Source: Robiginitomaculum sp.
GTDB lineage: Bacteria > Pseudomonadota > Alphaproteobacteria > Caulobacterales > Maricaulaceae
DNA length: 64,000 nucleotides
NCBI GenBank assembly: GCA_016765135.1
Contig: JAESQN010000015.1
Location: 84,263 to 148,262 of the forward strand
Direction of reading: 5' to 3'
Under the pieces are notes generated by a model. It saw only the letters and a program-made list of their open reading frames with translations. It searched no databases and was not told the DNA's origin. Numbering within the stretch: position 1 is the first letter of the stretch; each line of letters starts with the position of its first letter. The position numbers and the translations under genes are program-made. This document shows, piece after piece, positions 1 through 8,747 of the stretch.

Positions 1-446
1 TTGTCGGCTTCCAGGTCTTTATAGTGTTCGAAAAAATGCGGGATGCGTTGTTGCAGGACTTCTGGCAGGTCTTTGTAAGAATTCACCTGATCGTAAAACG
101 GGGTTAATTTGCTATGGGGTACGGCGACGATCTTTTCGTCAAAGCCAGCCTCGTCTTCCATCAACAATACGCCGACCGGTCTGGCTCTTACCACACAGCC
201 CGGCATCAATGCTCGCTGGCCGACCACCAACACATCACACGGATCACCGTCGTCGCTCAAAGTGTGGGGAATAAATCCGTAATTACACGGATAGCGCATG
301 GCGGTATATAAAAACCTGTCAACAAACATAGCCCCGGAGGCTTTGTCCATCTCGTATTTTATCGGCTCGCCGCCGAGCGGCACCTCAATAATAACATTGA
401 TGTCAAAGGGCGGGTTTTCCCCAACTGCAATTTTGGACATATCCAT
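1..446 (-). CDS. ppa: Inorganic pyrophosphatase, C-terminus outside window
   Basis: Family I soluble inorganic pyrophosphatase, which hydrolyses cytosolic PPi and so pulls biosynthetic reactions forward. About 148 N-terminal residues are visible; the rest lies beyond position 1 (the E. coli enzyme has about 176). The protein opens [10 protein letters not shown] and carries the signature [11 protein letters not shown], whose aspartates bind the metals, preceded by [10 protein letters not shown]. Start chosen at 446, with a GAGG just upstream. It is transcribed away from the thioesterase operon, so 447-620 should hold divergent promoters. Identification is secure from the signature. Confidence 0.95.
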   Translation of the reverse strand, partial: MDMSKIAVGENPPFDINVIIEVPLGGEPIKYEMDKASGAMFVDRFLYTAMRYPCNYGFIPHTLSDDGDPCDVLVVGQRALMPGCVVRARPVGVLLMEDEAGFDEKIVAVPHSKLTPFYDQVNSYKDLPEVLQQRIPHFFEHYKDLEAD

Positions 447-620
447 GACGAGCCTCACACTATATATAATGGGCGTTTAAATAAAGCAGGCGGACGGTGG
501 GTCAAGGGGAAAACTGATGATTGAACATATAATGAAGCTGTCTGAATTAAATTTGTAGCAATATTATTTGCCCGGACTATGGTAGGAAAAACCAGAGCTA
601 TCACGGGCAGGACAGACACT

Positions 621-1160
621 ATGAACGAAAAAGAAAAGGCCTTGCGCTTAAAGCGGTTGTGGGATTTGGCCCCCATGTTTGTTGAAGGCACGCCCCATGC
701 CAAATTTTTGGGCATCAAATTTGTGGCCATTGATTTGGGCCGTGCTACATTAAGTTTGCCTTATTCTGAAAAACTGGTCGGCAATACCGATACCAAGGTT
801 TTACACGGCGGCGTTTTGACGGCTTTGCTGGACCAGGCCAGTGGTTTGGCAGCCGTGTCGTCCTTTGACGATACCGTGCCGGTTGCAACGCTTGATTTGC
901 GTATTGATTATATGCGGGCGGCGCGACCTGGGAAGATCATTATTGCGGAAGCCCATGCCTATAAAACCACGCGCCATATCGCCTTTGTCAGGGCGATTGC
1001 CCACGACGGTGATGTGGACGACCCGGTGGCAACCTCCCAAGCCAGTTTCATGACCACGGCACGTGGGTTTAAAACCAATACGGACACCCTAGCCCAGACA
1101 TTGGCACGCACGGAGGCGATCAAGGATTTGCCGCCAACAACAAAGAAGGGTGCGCCATGA
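621..1160 (+). CDS. PaaI-family hotdog thioesterase
   Basis: Predicted acyl-CoA thioesterase of the PaaI/YdiI hotdog type, 179 aa. The core LHGGVLTALLDQASGLAA (about residues 58-75) is the classic HGG-helix motif of the family. An upstream in-frame start at 579 exists, but 621 follows AGGA at a suitable distance and gives the usual family N-terminus, so it is preferred. The stop overlaps the start of a second hotdog protein by ATGA, and a MATE exporter follows, so the three genes are one operon. The substrate cannot be told from sequence. Confidence 0.85.
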   Translation: MNEKEKALRLKRLWDLAPMFVEGTPHAKFLGIKFVAIDLGRATLSLPYSEKLVGNTDTKVLHGGVLTALLDQASGLAAVSSFDDTVPVATLDLRIDYMRAARPGKIIIAEAHAYKTTRHIAFVRAIAHDGDVDDPVATSQASFMTTARGFKTNTDTLAQTLARTEAIKDLPPTTKKGAP

Positions 1161-1657
1161 CACAAGAAGCCCAACCCCAAATAACAGAAGCCAAAATCGC
1201 TGAAGCTTTGTCCCGCATTCCTTATGCTAAAGAGCTGGCTATACGGCCATTGCTGATGGGCGATGAACTGACATTGATATTGCCCTACGAACCGCACATT
1301 ATCGGCAATCCCATGCTACAAGCCCTGCACGGCGGCGCGGTGGGCGCATTTATGGAAACGGCGGCCATTGTACAATTGTGGTTGATGCCCAACTCTAAGT
1401 CACTGCCGAAACCACTGCCCAAGCCCATTGGCATCAATATTGATTATTTGCGCCGGGGCAAACCGCAAGATACATTTGCCCGCGCCATAATCGCCAAGCA
1501 AGGCTCAAGGGTGGCCAATGTCCGGGTGCGGGCTTGGCAAAATCGATACGACGAGCCGATTTCAATTTTACATGGGCATTTCCTGATTGCCAAAGCAGAT
1601 AAAGCAGATAAAGCAGGTAAAGAGAGGGCGGGCGATAAAAAAACCGATAAGCAATAG
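1157..1657 (+). CDS. Second PaaI-like hotdog thioesterase
   Basis: Hotdog-fold protein of 166 aa, paralogous to the preceding gene, with LHGGAVGAFMETAAIVQL as the HGG-helix motif. Paired hotdog genes may give a heteromeric thioesterase; that is inference. The C-terminus has a run of KADKADKAGK encoded by three tandem copies of a 9-bp unit at 1592-1618, apparently a slippage-made tail. It overlaps the upstream gene by 4 bp and the downstream MATE gene by one base (TAGTG). Confidence 0.82.
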   Translation: MTQEAQPQITEAKIAEALSRIPYAKELAIRPLLMGDELTLILPYEPHIIGNPMLQALHGGAVGAFMETAAIVQLWLMPNSKSLPKPLPKPIGINIDYLRRGKPQDTFARAIIAKQGSRVANVRVRAWQNRYDEPISILHGHFLIAKADKADKAGKERAGDKKTDKQ

Positions 1658-3039
1658 TGTCCTCTACACCCGTTCTCAAACCCCCGGCGCAAAAACGGCT
1701 AACCCGTAAAATAGTTTTGATCGGTGCTTTGCCGATTATGCTAGCCAATGCTGGCGCGCCCTTGGTCGGATTTGTTGATACCTGGGTGGTCGGGAATTTT
1801 GAGGGCAGAGAGGCTTTGGCAGGCATTGGACTTGGGGCCGTAATATTCGGAATTTTCTATTGGGGTTTCGGGTTTTTGCGCATGAGTACGGCGGGTTTAT
1901 CAGCCCAGGCCGATGGGGCAGACGACCAGCACTCCGTGCAGGCACATCTGTTCAGAGCCGTACCCATGGGCTTTGCTATCGGTATGGTGATCTTGTTGTT
2001 GCAAGGTTTTTTAATCCACGGGATTATGCAGTTTTTCCCCGCCGAAAGCGCCGTAGCAGACGGGGCGCGAGATTATCTTCATGCTAGAATATGGGGCCTG
2101 CCTGCGATATTGTCTTCCATCGCACTCATGGGTTGGTTTATTGGACTGGCCAGGCCGGGGCGGGCCTTGCAAATGCAGATCGTCCTTAATCTGATCAATG
2201 CGCCATTATCATTGCTGTTTGTTGTTAAATTTGGTTGGGGTTTGTCCGGTGTCGGATATGCTTCTGCTATTGCAGAATGGTGCGGGCTGTTGGCAGGTTT
2301 GATGTTGGCTCTGGGCGAGATAAAATCGCGAGGCGGTTTTGACAAGCTTGCGACACGCTTGATGGTTTTGCTGGATGTGGAAGCTTTGAAAAAACTCGCT
2401 ACCGCCAACGGCAATATTTTTGTCCGCACGGTGGCGCTGACCTTGGGTTTCACATTTTTTGCCCGAGCCGCCACCGAACAAGGCACGACATTTCTCGCTG
2501 CACATACCGTGTTGATGCAGTTTATCACCATGATTGCCCTGGTGCTTGATAGCTTTGCCAATGTGGCCGAAGCGCGTGTGGGGTCTGCTTACGGGGCAGG
2601 CGACAAAAGACGGTTTAACAGGGCCGTGCGCTTGACCTCGGAGTTCTCCTTTATATTTGCCCTCTTGTGCGGACTGCTTGTCTACATTTTAGGCCCGTGG
2701 GTCATTGACCAATTGACCACGGATGTAGCGGTACGGGCCACCGCACGTTTATATTTGCCCTATTGCGCATTGACGCCGATCCTCGGCTTTGCTGCCTGGC
2801 AATTGGACGGTATTTTTATCGGCATCACGAGAACCGCCGCAATGCGTAATGCCGGGGTGGTGGCGGTGCTAATATATTTGCTGGCCCATTATACCCTTGA
2901 ACCAAAATTTGGCGGAGCCGGGGTTTGGTCGGCATTTTTGATTTATTATGTGGCCAGGGCGGTGACGATGTTGCCCGCCTGGCCAAGTATCAAGCGTGAT
3001 TTATCAGGAATATCGGTCGAAAATGACCGAAAAACTTAA
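1657..3039 (+). CDS. MATE-family efflux transporter (DinF-like)
   Basis: Multidrug and toxic compound extrusion transporter, 460 aa with about 12 hydrophobic segments. The N-terminus IVLIGALPIMLANAGAPLVG leads into VDTWVVGNF, typical of DinF-like MATE proteins. It starts with GTG sharing its first G with the TAG stop of the thioesterase, implying translational coupling. Likely a Na+ or H+ antiporter in the inner membrane; substrate unknown. The link to two thioesterases hints at export of an acyl or aromatic compound, but this is speculative. Confidence 0.88.
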   Translation: MSSTPVLKPPAQKRLTRKIVLIGALPIMLANAGAPLVGFVDTWVVGNFEGREALAGIGLGAVIFGIFYWGFGFLRMSTAGLSAQADGADDQHSVQAHLFRAVPMGFAIGMVILLLQGFLIHGIMQFFPAESAVADGARDYLHARIWGLPAILSSIALMGWFIGLARPGRALQMQIVLNLINAPLSLLFVVKFGWGLSGVGYASAIAEWCGLLAGLMLALGEIKSRGGFDKLATRLMVLLDVEALKKLATANGNIFVRTVALTLGFTFFARAATEQGTTFLAAHTVLMQFITMIALVLDSFANVAEARVGSAYGAGDKRRFNRAVRLTSEFSFIFALLCGLLVYILGPWVIDQLTTDVAVRATARLYLPYCALTPILGFAAWQLDGIFIGITRTAAMRNAGVVAVLIYLLAHYTLEPKFGGAGVWSAFLIYYVARAVTMLPAWPSIKRDLSGISVENDRKT

Positions 3040-3127
3040 AATTCTGTACTTTGGTAAGACATTTTTTAGAAAGAAGAGGCTAATTTGATCACAATTATGC
3101 CCTATTTGGGCTTTGAAGGGATTGAAC

Positions 3128-4309
3128 ATGTCTGTTGACGAAGTATTGGCATCAAATTTATGGCTTTGGCCTGACCCGCTTCTTAAGCGGGATCGGGGTG
3201 GACGAATCATGTTTGTCAACGCAGCTTTCTTGCAGTTATATGGTGGCCAGGCCCAGGATTGGTACGGCAAACCATTGTCAGGCTGGCCTGCGCCTGTAAC
3301 AAACGGCGCACAAAGATTTGAGACACGCGCCGGTGAAGGCGTACATGAAAACGTCTATGATTGGGTTGAAAGCGTTATGGCTGACGGCAGTGCCATGGCA
3401 ATTGCTCGCAATGTGACAATATTTATGGCGCCGCAAGCCGAGCCACAAGCACCAGTAGCTCAACCGCCCGTGGCTGTTGAAACGCCTCAGCAAGTTTCAG
3501 TGCAGGACGCAAACCCCGCACTTGCTCCCGCACAGGCACCTCAACAAGCAGCACCTAACCTTGCGCCAGAAATTGACGAAATGCGCGCCCAGCGCGCAGA
3601 AGAATATGCCCATGAAGATAACCGGGCAGATCTAATTCAAAACCAAAACCCGGAAATGAGCGAGCCGCCAGAGTCTCAGGTCATGTCAGAAGTCCCGGTC
3701 AAGCCACCGGTAACAGAGGTGAGAGAAGAAAGGCGCATGATCGAGCGCCGCGCACTGCCCATAAAAGATAGCACCGCTGTATTGGGGTCTAACTGGCGTG
3801 ATGAAGTGATTGCCAAAGCAGTTGGTGCAACGGGCCTCGACGGTGCAGACGAACAAATAGACGCCGCAAAACATCTCGAAATGGGTGAGGCGGTAGAAGG
3901 CACCTCGGTGAAATCTGCAGAAGGTTTACTGATCCTTTTGGCTGAAGATAATGCCATCAATGCGCTTTTGACCCGTACATTGCTTGAGGCAGATGGTGCA
4001 GAAGTTGATACGGTTGAAGACGGGGCTTTGGCCTTGGCTGCGGTGGGACAAAAGAAATATGACCTGATATTCATGGACATGCGCATGCCTAATATGGACG
4101 GGCTGGAATCCACCCGAAAAATCCGTGCCACTGGTGCAAACATGCCGATTATTGCCCTGACCGCCAATGCTTTTGATGATGACCGCAATGCCTGTTTCGA
4201 TTCCGGTATGAACGACTTCATGACCAAACCAGTAAGCGCCGAAGAATTGTCAGAAATGGTAGAGAATTGGACAAAGAAGGATGAAGGCGACAAGAGGCTG
4301 GCGGGTTAG
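3128..4309 (+). CDS. PAS-like and receiver domain protein lacking a kinase core
   Basis: Protein of 393 aa with a PAS-like N-terminus (about 1-105; LWLWPDPLLKRDRGGRIMFVN), a Pro/Ala/Gln/Glu-rich linker (about 105-255) and a complete C-terminal receiver domain (about 263-385). The receiver has the acidic pair in LLAEDNAIN, the phosphoacceptor Asp in LIFMDMRMPNMDG, the Thr in ALTANA and the Lys in MTKPV. No HisKA or HATPase motif lies between, though this PAS-receiver pairing is usual in hybrid histidine kinases. ATG at 3128 follows AAGGG; an upstream TTG at 3113 is less likely. It converges with the AmpG-like gene with a 4-bp stop overlap. Confidence 0.75.
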   Translation: MSVDEVLASNLWLWPDPLLKRDRGGRIMFVNAAFLQLYGGQAQDWYGKPLSGWPAPVTNGAQRFETRAGEGVHENVYDWVESVMADGSAMAIARNVTIFMAPQAEPQAPVAQPPVAVETPQQVSVQDANPALAPAQAPQQAAPNLAPEIDEMRAQRAEEYAHEDNRADLIQNQNPEMSEPPESQVMSEVPVKPPVTEVREERRMIERRALPIKDSTAVLGSNWRDEVIAKAVGATGLDGADEQIDAAKHLEMGEAVEGTSVKSAEGLLILLAEDNAINALLTRTLLEADGAEVDTVEDGALALAAVGQKKYDLIFMDMRMPNMDGLESTRKIRATGANMPIIALTANAFDDDRNACFDSGMNDFMTKPVSAEELSEMVENWTKKDEGDKRLAG

Positions 4310-5961
4310 GTTTTGGCTCTATTGGCAGTGTAAACTTGCCTAAACCACTCTAAAGCCGTCAAAACCACGGCCACTCCACCCAACCAAGCACATAGAATAA
4401 AAGCCGTGGCAAAACCTTCAGCCTCAATAATTTCGCCGATTCTACCGCGCCCCAAAACACCAACAAGAAATGTCAAAGACACCAGCAAAGCAAATTGGGT
4501 TGCGGCGTATTTTTTATTGACGATTGATGACAAGAAAGCCACCCCCGCGACACTGGCAACTCCGACCGCAAGGTTTTCGGCAAAAATTGCCGTGATTAAC
4601 CTGGCCATGGGTAGCTCTTGTCCAAAAAGACCAAGCACATAATCCAGCCGGGTAAAGCCTAAAAACCCGTCCATATATTTTGCATCCAGTGCCAAATCTG
4701 CAAATAGCAAATTGGTTATAGCAGCAAAAAAAGCACCGACCAACATTACGGGCATACGGCCAAATTTAAGCATAGCCAAACCACCAATGATGATACCCAA
4801 CATTGTAGCAATCACGCCCATAGTTTTTGAGGCTAAACCAACCTCTACCAATGTATGACCAAGGGCGCCATGATTCTCGCCCAAATAGAACGGATAGGCA
4901 AAGCTACCCCAGATCAAATCTGTAAACCTGTAGGAAAGGATGAGAAAAAGAATGAGAATACTTGCCCATCGCAACCTCGAAATAATATCCATCATGGGCT
5001 GAATGATTGCCAAATAAAATATGTCGAGTGTGGTCGATTTTGGCATTGCTTGCGCAGAGCTGTTCCTGTTCAAGCCAAGCAAGATTGCTGCAATAACACC
5101 CGGCACCAACACCGTTAGTGTAACAACAATCGGAGCTTTATAGCGAACAAAGTCACGGGAGCTATAGGCTTCGGGATTGCCAAGAGCGCCAAACATAAAC
5201 GAACCCAGCATGTAAAGGGCTATACCCCAGCAGAGAAGTACAATGGCGGTGGCTATATTGCGGGTGGGTTGCGCAATGTTGGCTCCAAGTTCTATGGCGC
5301 CAGAATGTTGGTTTTCAGGTTTGGTAACGGGCGAGGGAGCAGCCAGCACGATGCCAATTGAACACATAGCCAAAAGGGCCGCTGCCGTTATAAATGTGGG
5401 CTGCCACCCGATGAAATTTGCTAATATCAACCCACCTGCCCCGACGATGAATGACGAAAATCGGTAGCCCAATTGCTCGATAGCTGACAGTAAATCCAAA
5501 TGCTTGGCGTCTTCGGCACTTTCGATGCGCCATGCGGCCTGGACAATATCAAAGCTGGCTGAAAATACGGCGATGATAATGCCAACCAATCCGATGAACA
5601 TAAGTTCGTCTGGCGGTTTGGCAAAGGATAAAACTACCATTCCAGCCACACTTAGACCAAGGAACAGGAACATCCAGAACCTTCTCGGCCCGACCGATAA
5701 TTTAAACGGTGTTTTGTGGCTTTGCAGGGCCGCCGCCCACATATATTTGAACGAATAGGCTAGAAGTACCCACGATAACAAACCAATCGAAGACAATTTT
5801 ACGCCTGTCGTCGTCAGCCATGCATTAAGCACACCAAGTACCACAACATATGGCATGCCGGACGCAAAGCCGAGTAAGAGCATGGCGAATTCCTGGCGGC
5901 CTTTAAAGGCATGTCGCAATGTTTGTCTTGCTGTTTGTTTAGTTTGGTCGTCTGAACTCAT
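4306..5961 (-). CDS. AmpG-like MFS permease
   Basis: Major facilitator protein of 551 aa with about 12-14 membrane segments. The N-terminus (LLLGFASGMPYVVVLGVLN, then AWLTTTGVKLSSIGLLSW) closely follows AmpG, which imports anhydromuropeptides from the periplasm for wall recycling. A tract between segments 6 and 7 is longer than in short AmpG proteins. Divergent from mutS across a 97-bp gap. AmpG-family proteins in alphaproteobacteria are often multiple, so the substrate may be a muropeptide or another solute. Confidence 0.8.
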   Translation of the reverse strand: MSSDDQTKQTARQTLRHAFKGRQEFAMLLLGFASGMPYVVVLGVLNAWLTTTGVKLSSIGLLSWVLLAYSFKYMWAAALQSHKTPFKLSVGPRRFWMFLFLGLSVAGMVVLSFAKPPDELMFIGLVGIIIAVFSASFDIVQAAWRIESAEDAKHLDLLSAIEQLGYRFSSFIVGAGGLILANFIGWQPTFITAAALLAMCSIGIVLAAPSPVTKPENQHSGAIELGANIAQPTRNIATAIVLLCWGIALYMLGSFMFGALGNPEAYSSRDFVRYKAPIVVTLTVLVPGVIAAILLGLNRNSSAQAMPKSTTLDIFYLAIIQPMMDIISRLRWASILILFLILSYRFTDLIWGSFAYPFYLGENHGALGHTLVEVGLASKTMGVIATMLGIIIGGLAMLKFGRMPVMLVGAFFAAITNLLFADLALDAKYMDGFLGFTRLDYVLGLFGQELPMARLITAIFAENLAVGVASVAGVAFLSSIVNKKYAATQFALLVSLTFLVGVLGRGRIGEIIEAEGFATAFILCAWLGGVAVVLTALEWFRQVYTANRAKT

Positions 5962-6058
5962 AATTTCCTACCCGTTTTGCGCGACCTTATGTCAAGCTAT
6001 TGCAAAACACCAACCACTTTTTCTTGCAAACCTGCCCAAGCCTTGCAATCATGGCACC

Positions 6059-8746
6059 ATGAACAAACCTGCCCAAAATACCGCCCACGCCAAGCCGACA
6101 CCGATGATGGCGCAATTCTTGGAGATTAAGCGCCAAGCCGGTGATAATGTCATATTATTTTACCGCATGGGTGATTTTTACGAGATGTTTTTTGAGGACG
6201 CAGTCAAGGCTGCTGCTGCGCTCGATATTGCACTGACCAAGCGCGGCAAATACGAAGGGGCTGACATTCCCATGTGCGGTGTACCTTTCCATGCGTCAGA
6301 AACCTATTTGCAGCGCCTGATCAAAAAAGGATTTCGGGTTGCCGTTTGCGAACAGATGGAAAACCCGAAGGAGGCCAAAAAACGCGGTCATAAAGCGGTG
6401 GTACGGCGCGAAATTGTTCGTGTGGTCACACCAGGCACTTTGACCGAGGACACATTGCTGGACGCCCGCGCTTCCAATTATATTTTGGCCATAGCACAAA
6501 CCCACGCCGGGGCGACGGCTTTGGCTTGGGCTGATGTGTCTGTAGGCAGTTTCGAGGTCTGCGAAATTGATGCTGGGCGGCTGGAGGCGGAGTTGTCAGC
6601 TTTGGTCCCGCGCGAAATCGTGTTGAGTGAAACCTTATATCAATCACCCGAATACAAATCCGTCTTAGAGGTAAGTAGCGCCGCTCTCACACCTCTCGCC
6701 AATGCCAAATTTGACGCTCGCGCCGGGGAACGGCGTTTGAAAGAACGCTATAATGTGGATGCACTCGACGGGTTTGGCGATTATTCAAAACCGGAATTGA
6801 TCGCCGCCGGGGTGTTGCTGGATTATCTTGAGTTAACGCAAGCCGGGGGACAAACTGAACTTAGCCCGCCAAAACGCCGCCGCACCTCCGGGCTTTTGGC
6901 TATTGACCCGGCCACCCGTGCCAGCCTTGAGATAGAACGAACCCAGACGGGTAGCCGCAAAGGTTCGCTCTTGTCCGTGATCGACAGAACAGTCAGCGGC
7001 CCCGGTGCGCGGGCTTTGGCGGCGCGGTTGTCGCGGCCATTAGTGGACCCGGACGCGATCAATGCCAGGCTGGACGGGGTGGCATTTTTCGTTGCTGAAA
7101 ACACCCACCGGGACAAGGTTCGAGGCTTTCTCAAACAAGCAGGCGACCCGGCAAGGTCTGCATCAAGATTGGTGCTGGGCCGGGGCGGGCCACGTGATCT
7201 CATTGCGATTACCGCCGGGCTTTTACAGGGCGAAAGCATAAATGCGTATTTCGCGAAATATCCGGATGTAAATTTCCCGGCCAATCTGTCCGAAGCTCTG
7301 GCCGCGTTCAGTCTTGCCAACAAACCAGATCTGGCCGCTCTTGTGCGCGATATTGGCAAAGCCGTAAAAGAGAACGCACCAATGGCCGCCCGCGACGGGA
7401 ATTTCATCGTTCAAGGCTGGCGGCCTGAACTGGACAAGCTATTGAAACTGCGGGACGATTCGCGCCGTATCATCGCCAGCTTGCAAGCGGACTATGCCAA
7501 AAAAACCGGGGTAACGGCCCTTAAAATAAAGCACAATAATGTGTTGGGGTATTTTATTGAAGTCACACCGAGGCACGGCGACACCATGTTGTCTGGCCCG
7601 CGCAAGGACGATTTTATTCACCGCCAAACCCTGGTCAGCGGCGTTCGGTTTACCACAAGCGAGCTGGTGGACCTGGATGCGCAAATCGCCCAAGCTGGTG
7701 ATAAAGCTCTGGCGTTGGAGTTGGAAATATTTGAAGGTTTTGTGGGGCGCATACATGAGCAAGCCGAACTTGTTCGTTCTGCATCAGCGGCATTGGCAAA
7801 TATTGATGTGATGAGCGCTTTGGCCGGGTGGGCGGTGGAGGCCAAGGCCGTGCGGCCTCTGGTCAATGATGGTTTGGAATTCCGTATTGAGGGTGGACGT
7901 CATCCCGTTGTTGAAGCTGCGCTTAAACGAGACGGCGCGCAAGGTTTCACTGCTAATGATTGCCGTCTTGATGCTTCTGGTAAAGAAGCGCGGCGCTTAA
8001 CCCTGATCACCGGCCCCAACATGGCGGGTAAATCGACCTATCTGCGCCAAAATGCATTGATGTTTGTGTTGGCGCAAGCGGGCAGTTTTGTGCCTGCGAC
8101 CAAGGCCGTTATCGGCGTGGCGGATGCTTTGTTTTCGCGGGTCGGGGCATCGGATGATTTATCGCGAGGCCGCTCGACCTTTATGCTGGAGATGATCGAG
8201 ACCGCCGCCATTCTCAACCAGGCCGGAGAACGCACATTTGTCATATTGGACGAAATAGGACGCGGTACGGCTACCTTTGACGGCTTGTCCATTGCCTGGG
8301 CAGCAGCCGAGCATCTCTACGAGGTCAATAAATGTCGGGCTTTATTTGCAACACATTATCATGAATTAACGGGGCTTATGGATAAACTCCCTTTAGCCGG
8401 CAATGCTTGCCTGCGGGCTAAAGAGTGGGACGGTGATTTGGTGTTTTTACATGACGTGGTGGATGGTGCGGCGGATAAATCCTACGGCGTGCAGGTGGCT
8501 AAATTGGCAGGGCTTCCCGCCGCTGCCGTTGAGCGGGCCAAAGATGTTTTAGCCAAGCTTGAAGCAGATTCGGACGGGGCAGATGCGCTCGGCGGTCTGC
8601 CATTGTTCAGCGCACCAAAGCCCGCTGCTAAAGCCAAACCATCGCCTATCGACAAGGCCGTAGCAGATATGGACGTGGACGAATTATCCCCCCGCGAGGC
8701 GCTGGATCTGTTATACGAACTTAAAACCATATCAGAAAGTCGGTAA
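6059..8746 (+). CDS. mutS: DNA mismatch repair protein MutS
   Basis: Mismatch-recognition ATPase, 895 aa. The N-terminal MGDFYEMFF holds the Phe-X-Glu (Phe40, Glu42) that probes mismatches. The C-terminal ATPase has Walker A GPNMAGKST near 652 and Walker B ILDEIGRGTATFDG near 728. Reading frame runs open upstream to 5855, but homology begins at the ATG at 6059; no clear Shine-Dalgarno precedes it. First gene of the mutS-glnD-murJ-trpS cluster with almost no gaps. Confidence 0.97.
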   Translation: MNKPAQNTAHAKPTPMMAQFLEIKRQAGDNVILFYRMGDFYEMFFEDAVKAAAALDIALTKRGKYEGADIPMCGVPFHASETYLQRLIKKGFRVAVCEQMENPKEAKKRGHKAVVRREIVRVVTPGTLTEDTLLDARASNYILAIAQTHAGATALAWADVSVGSFEVCEIDAGRLEAELSALVPREIVLSETLYQSPEYKSVLEVSSAALTPLANAKFDARAGERRLKERYNVDALDGFGDYSKPELIAAGVLLDYLELTQAGGQTELSPPKRRRTSGLLAIDPATRASLEIERTQTGSRKGSLLSVIDRTVSGPGARALAARLSRPLVDPDAINARLDGVAFFVAENTHRDKVRGFLKQAGDPARSASRLVLGRGGPRDLIAITAGLLQGESINAYFAKYPDVNFPANLSEALAAFSLANKPDLAALVRDIGKAVKENAPMAARDGNFIVQGWRPELDKLLKLRDDSRRIIASLQADYAKKTGVTALKIKHNNVLGYFIEVTPRHGDTMLSGPRKDDFIHRQTLVSGVRFTTSELVDLDAQIAQAGDKALALELEIFEGFVGRIHEQAELVRSASAALANIDVMSALAGWAVEAKAVRPLVNDGLEFRIEGGRHPVVEAALKRDGAQGFTANDCRLDASGKEARRLTLITGPNMAGKSTYLRQNALMFVLAQAGSFVPATKAVIGVADALFSRVGASDDLSRGRSTFMLEMIETAAILNQAGERTFVILDEIGRGTATFDGLSIAWAAAEHLYEVNKCRALFATHYHELTGLMDKLPLAGNACLRAKEWDGDLVFLHDVVDGAADKSYGVQVAKLAGLPAAAVERAKDVLAKLEADSDGADALGGLPLFSAPKPAAKAKPSPIDKAVADMDVDELSPREALDLLYELKTISESR

Positions 8747-8747
8747 A

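Noticed and set aside
5855..6058. N-terminal extension of MutS by 68 residues
   Set aside because: It overlaps the AmpG-like gene and its promoter region; MutS homology begins after the ATG at 6059.
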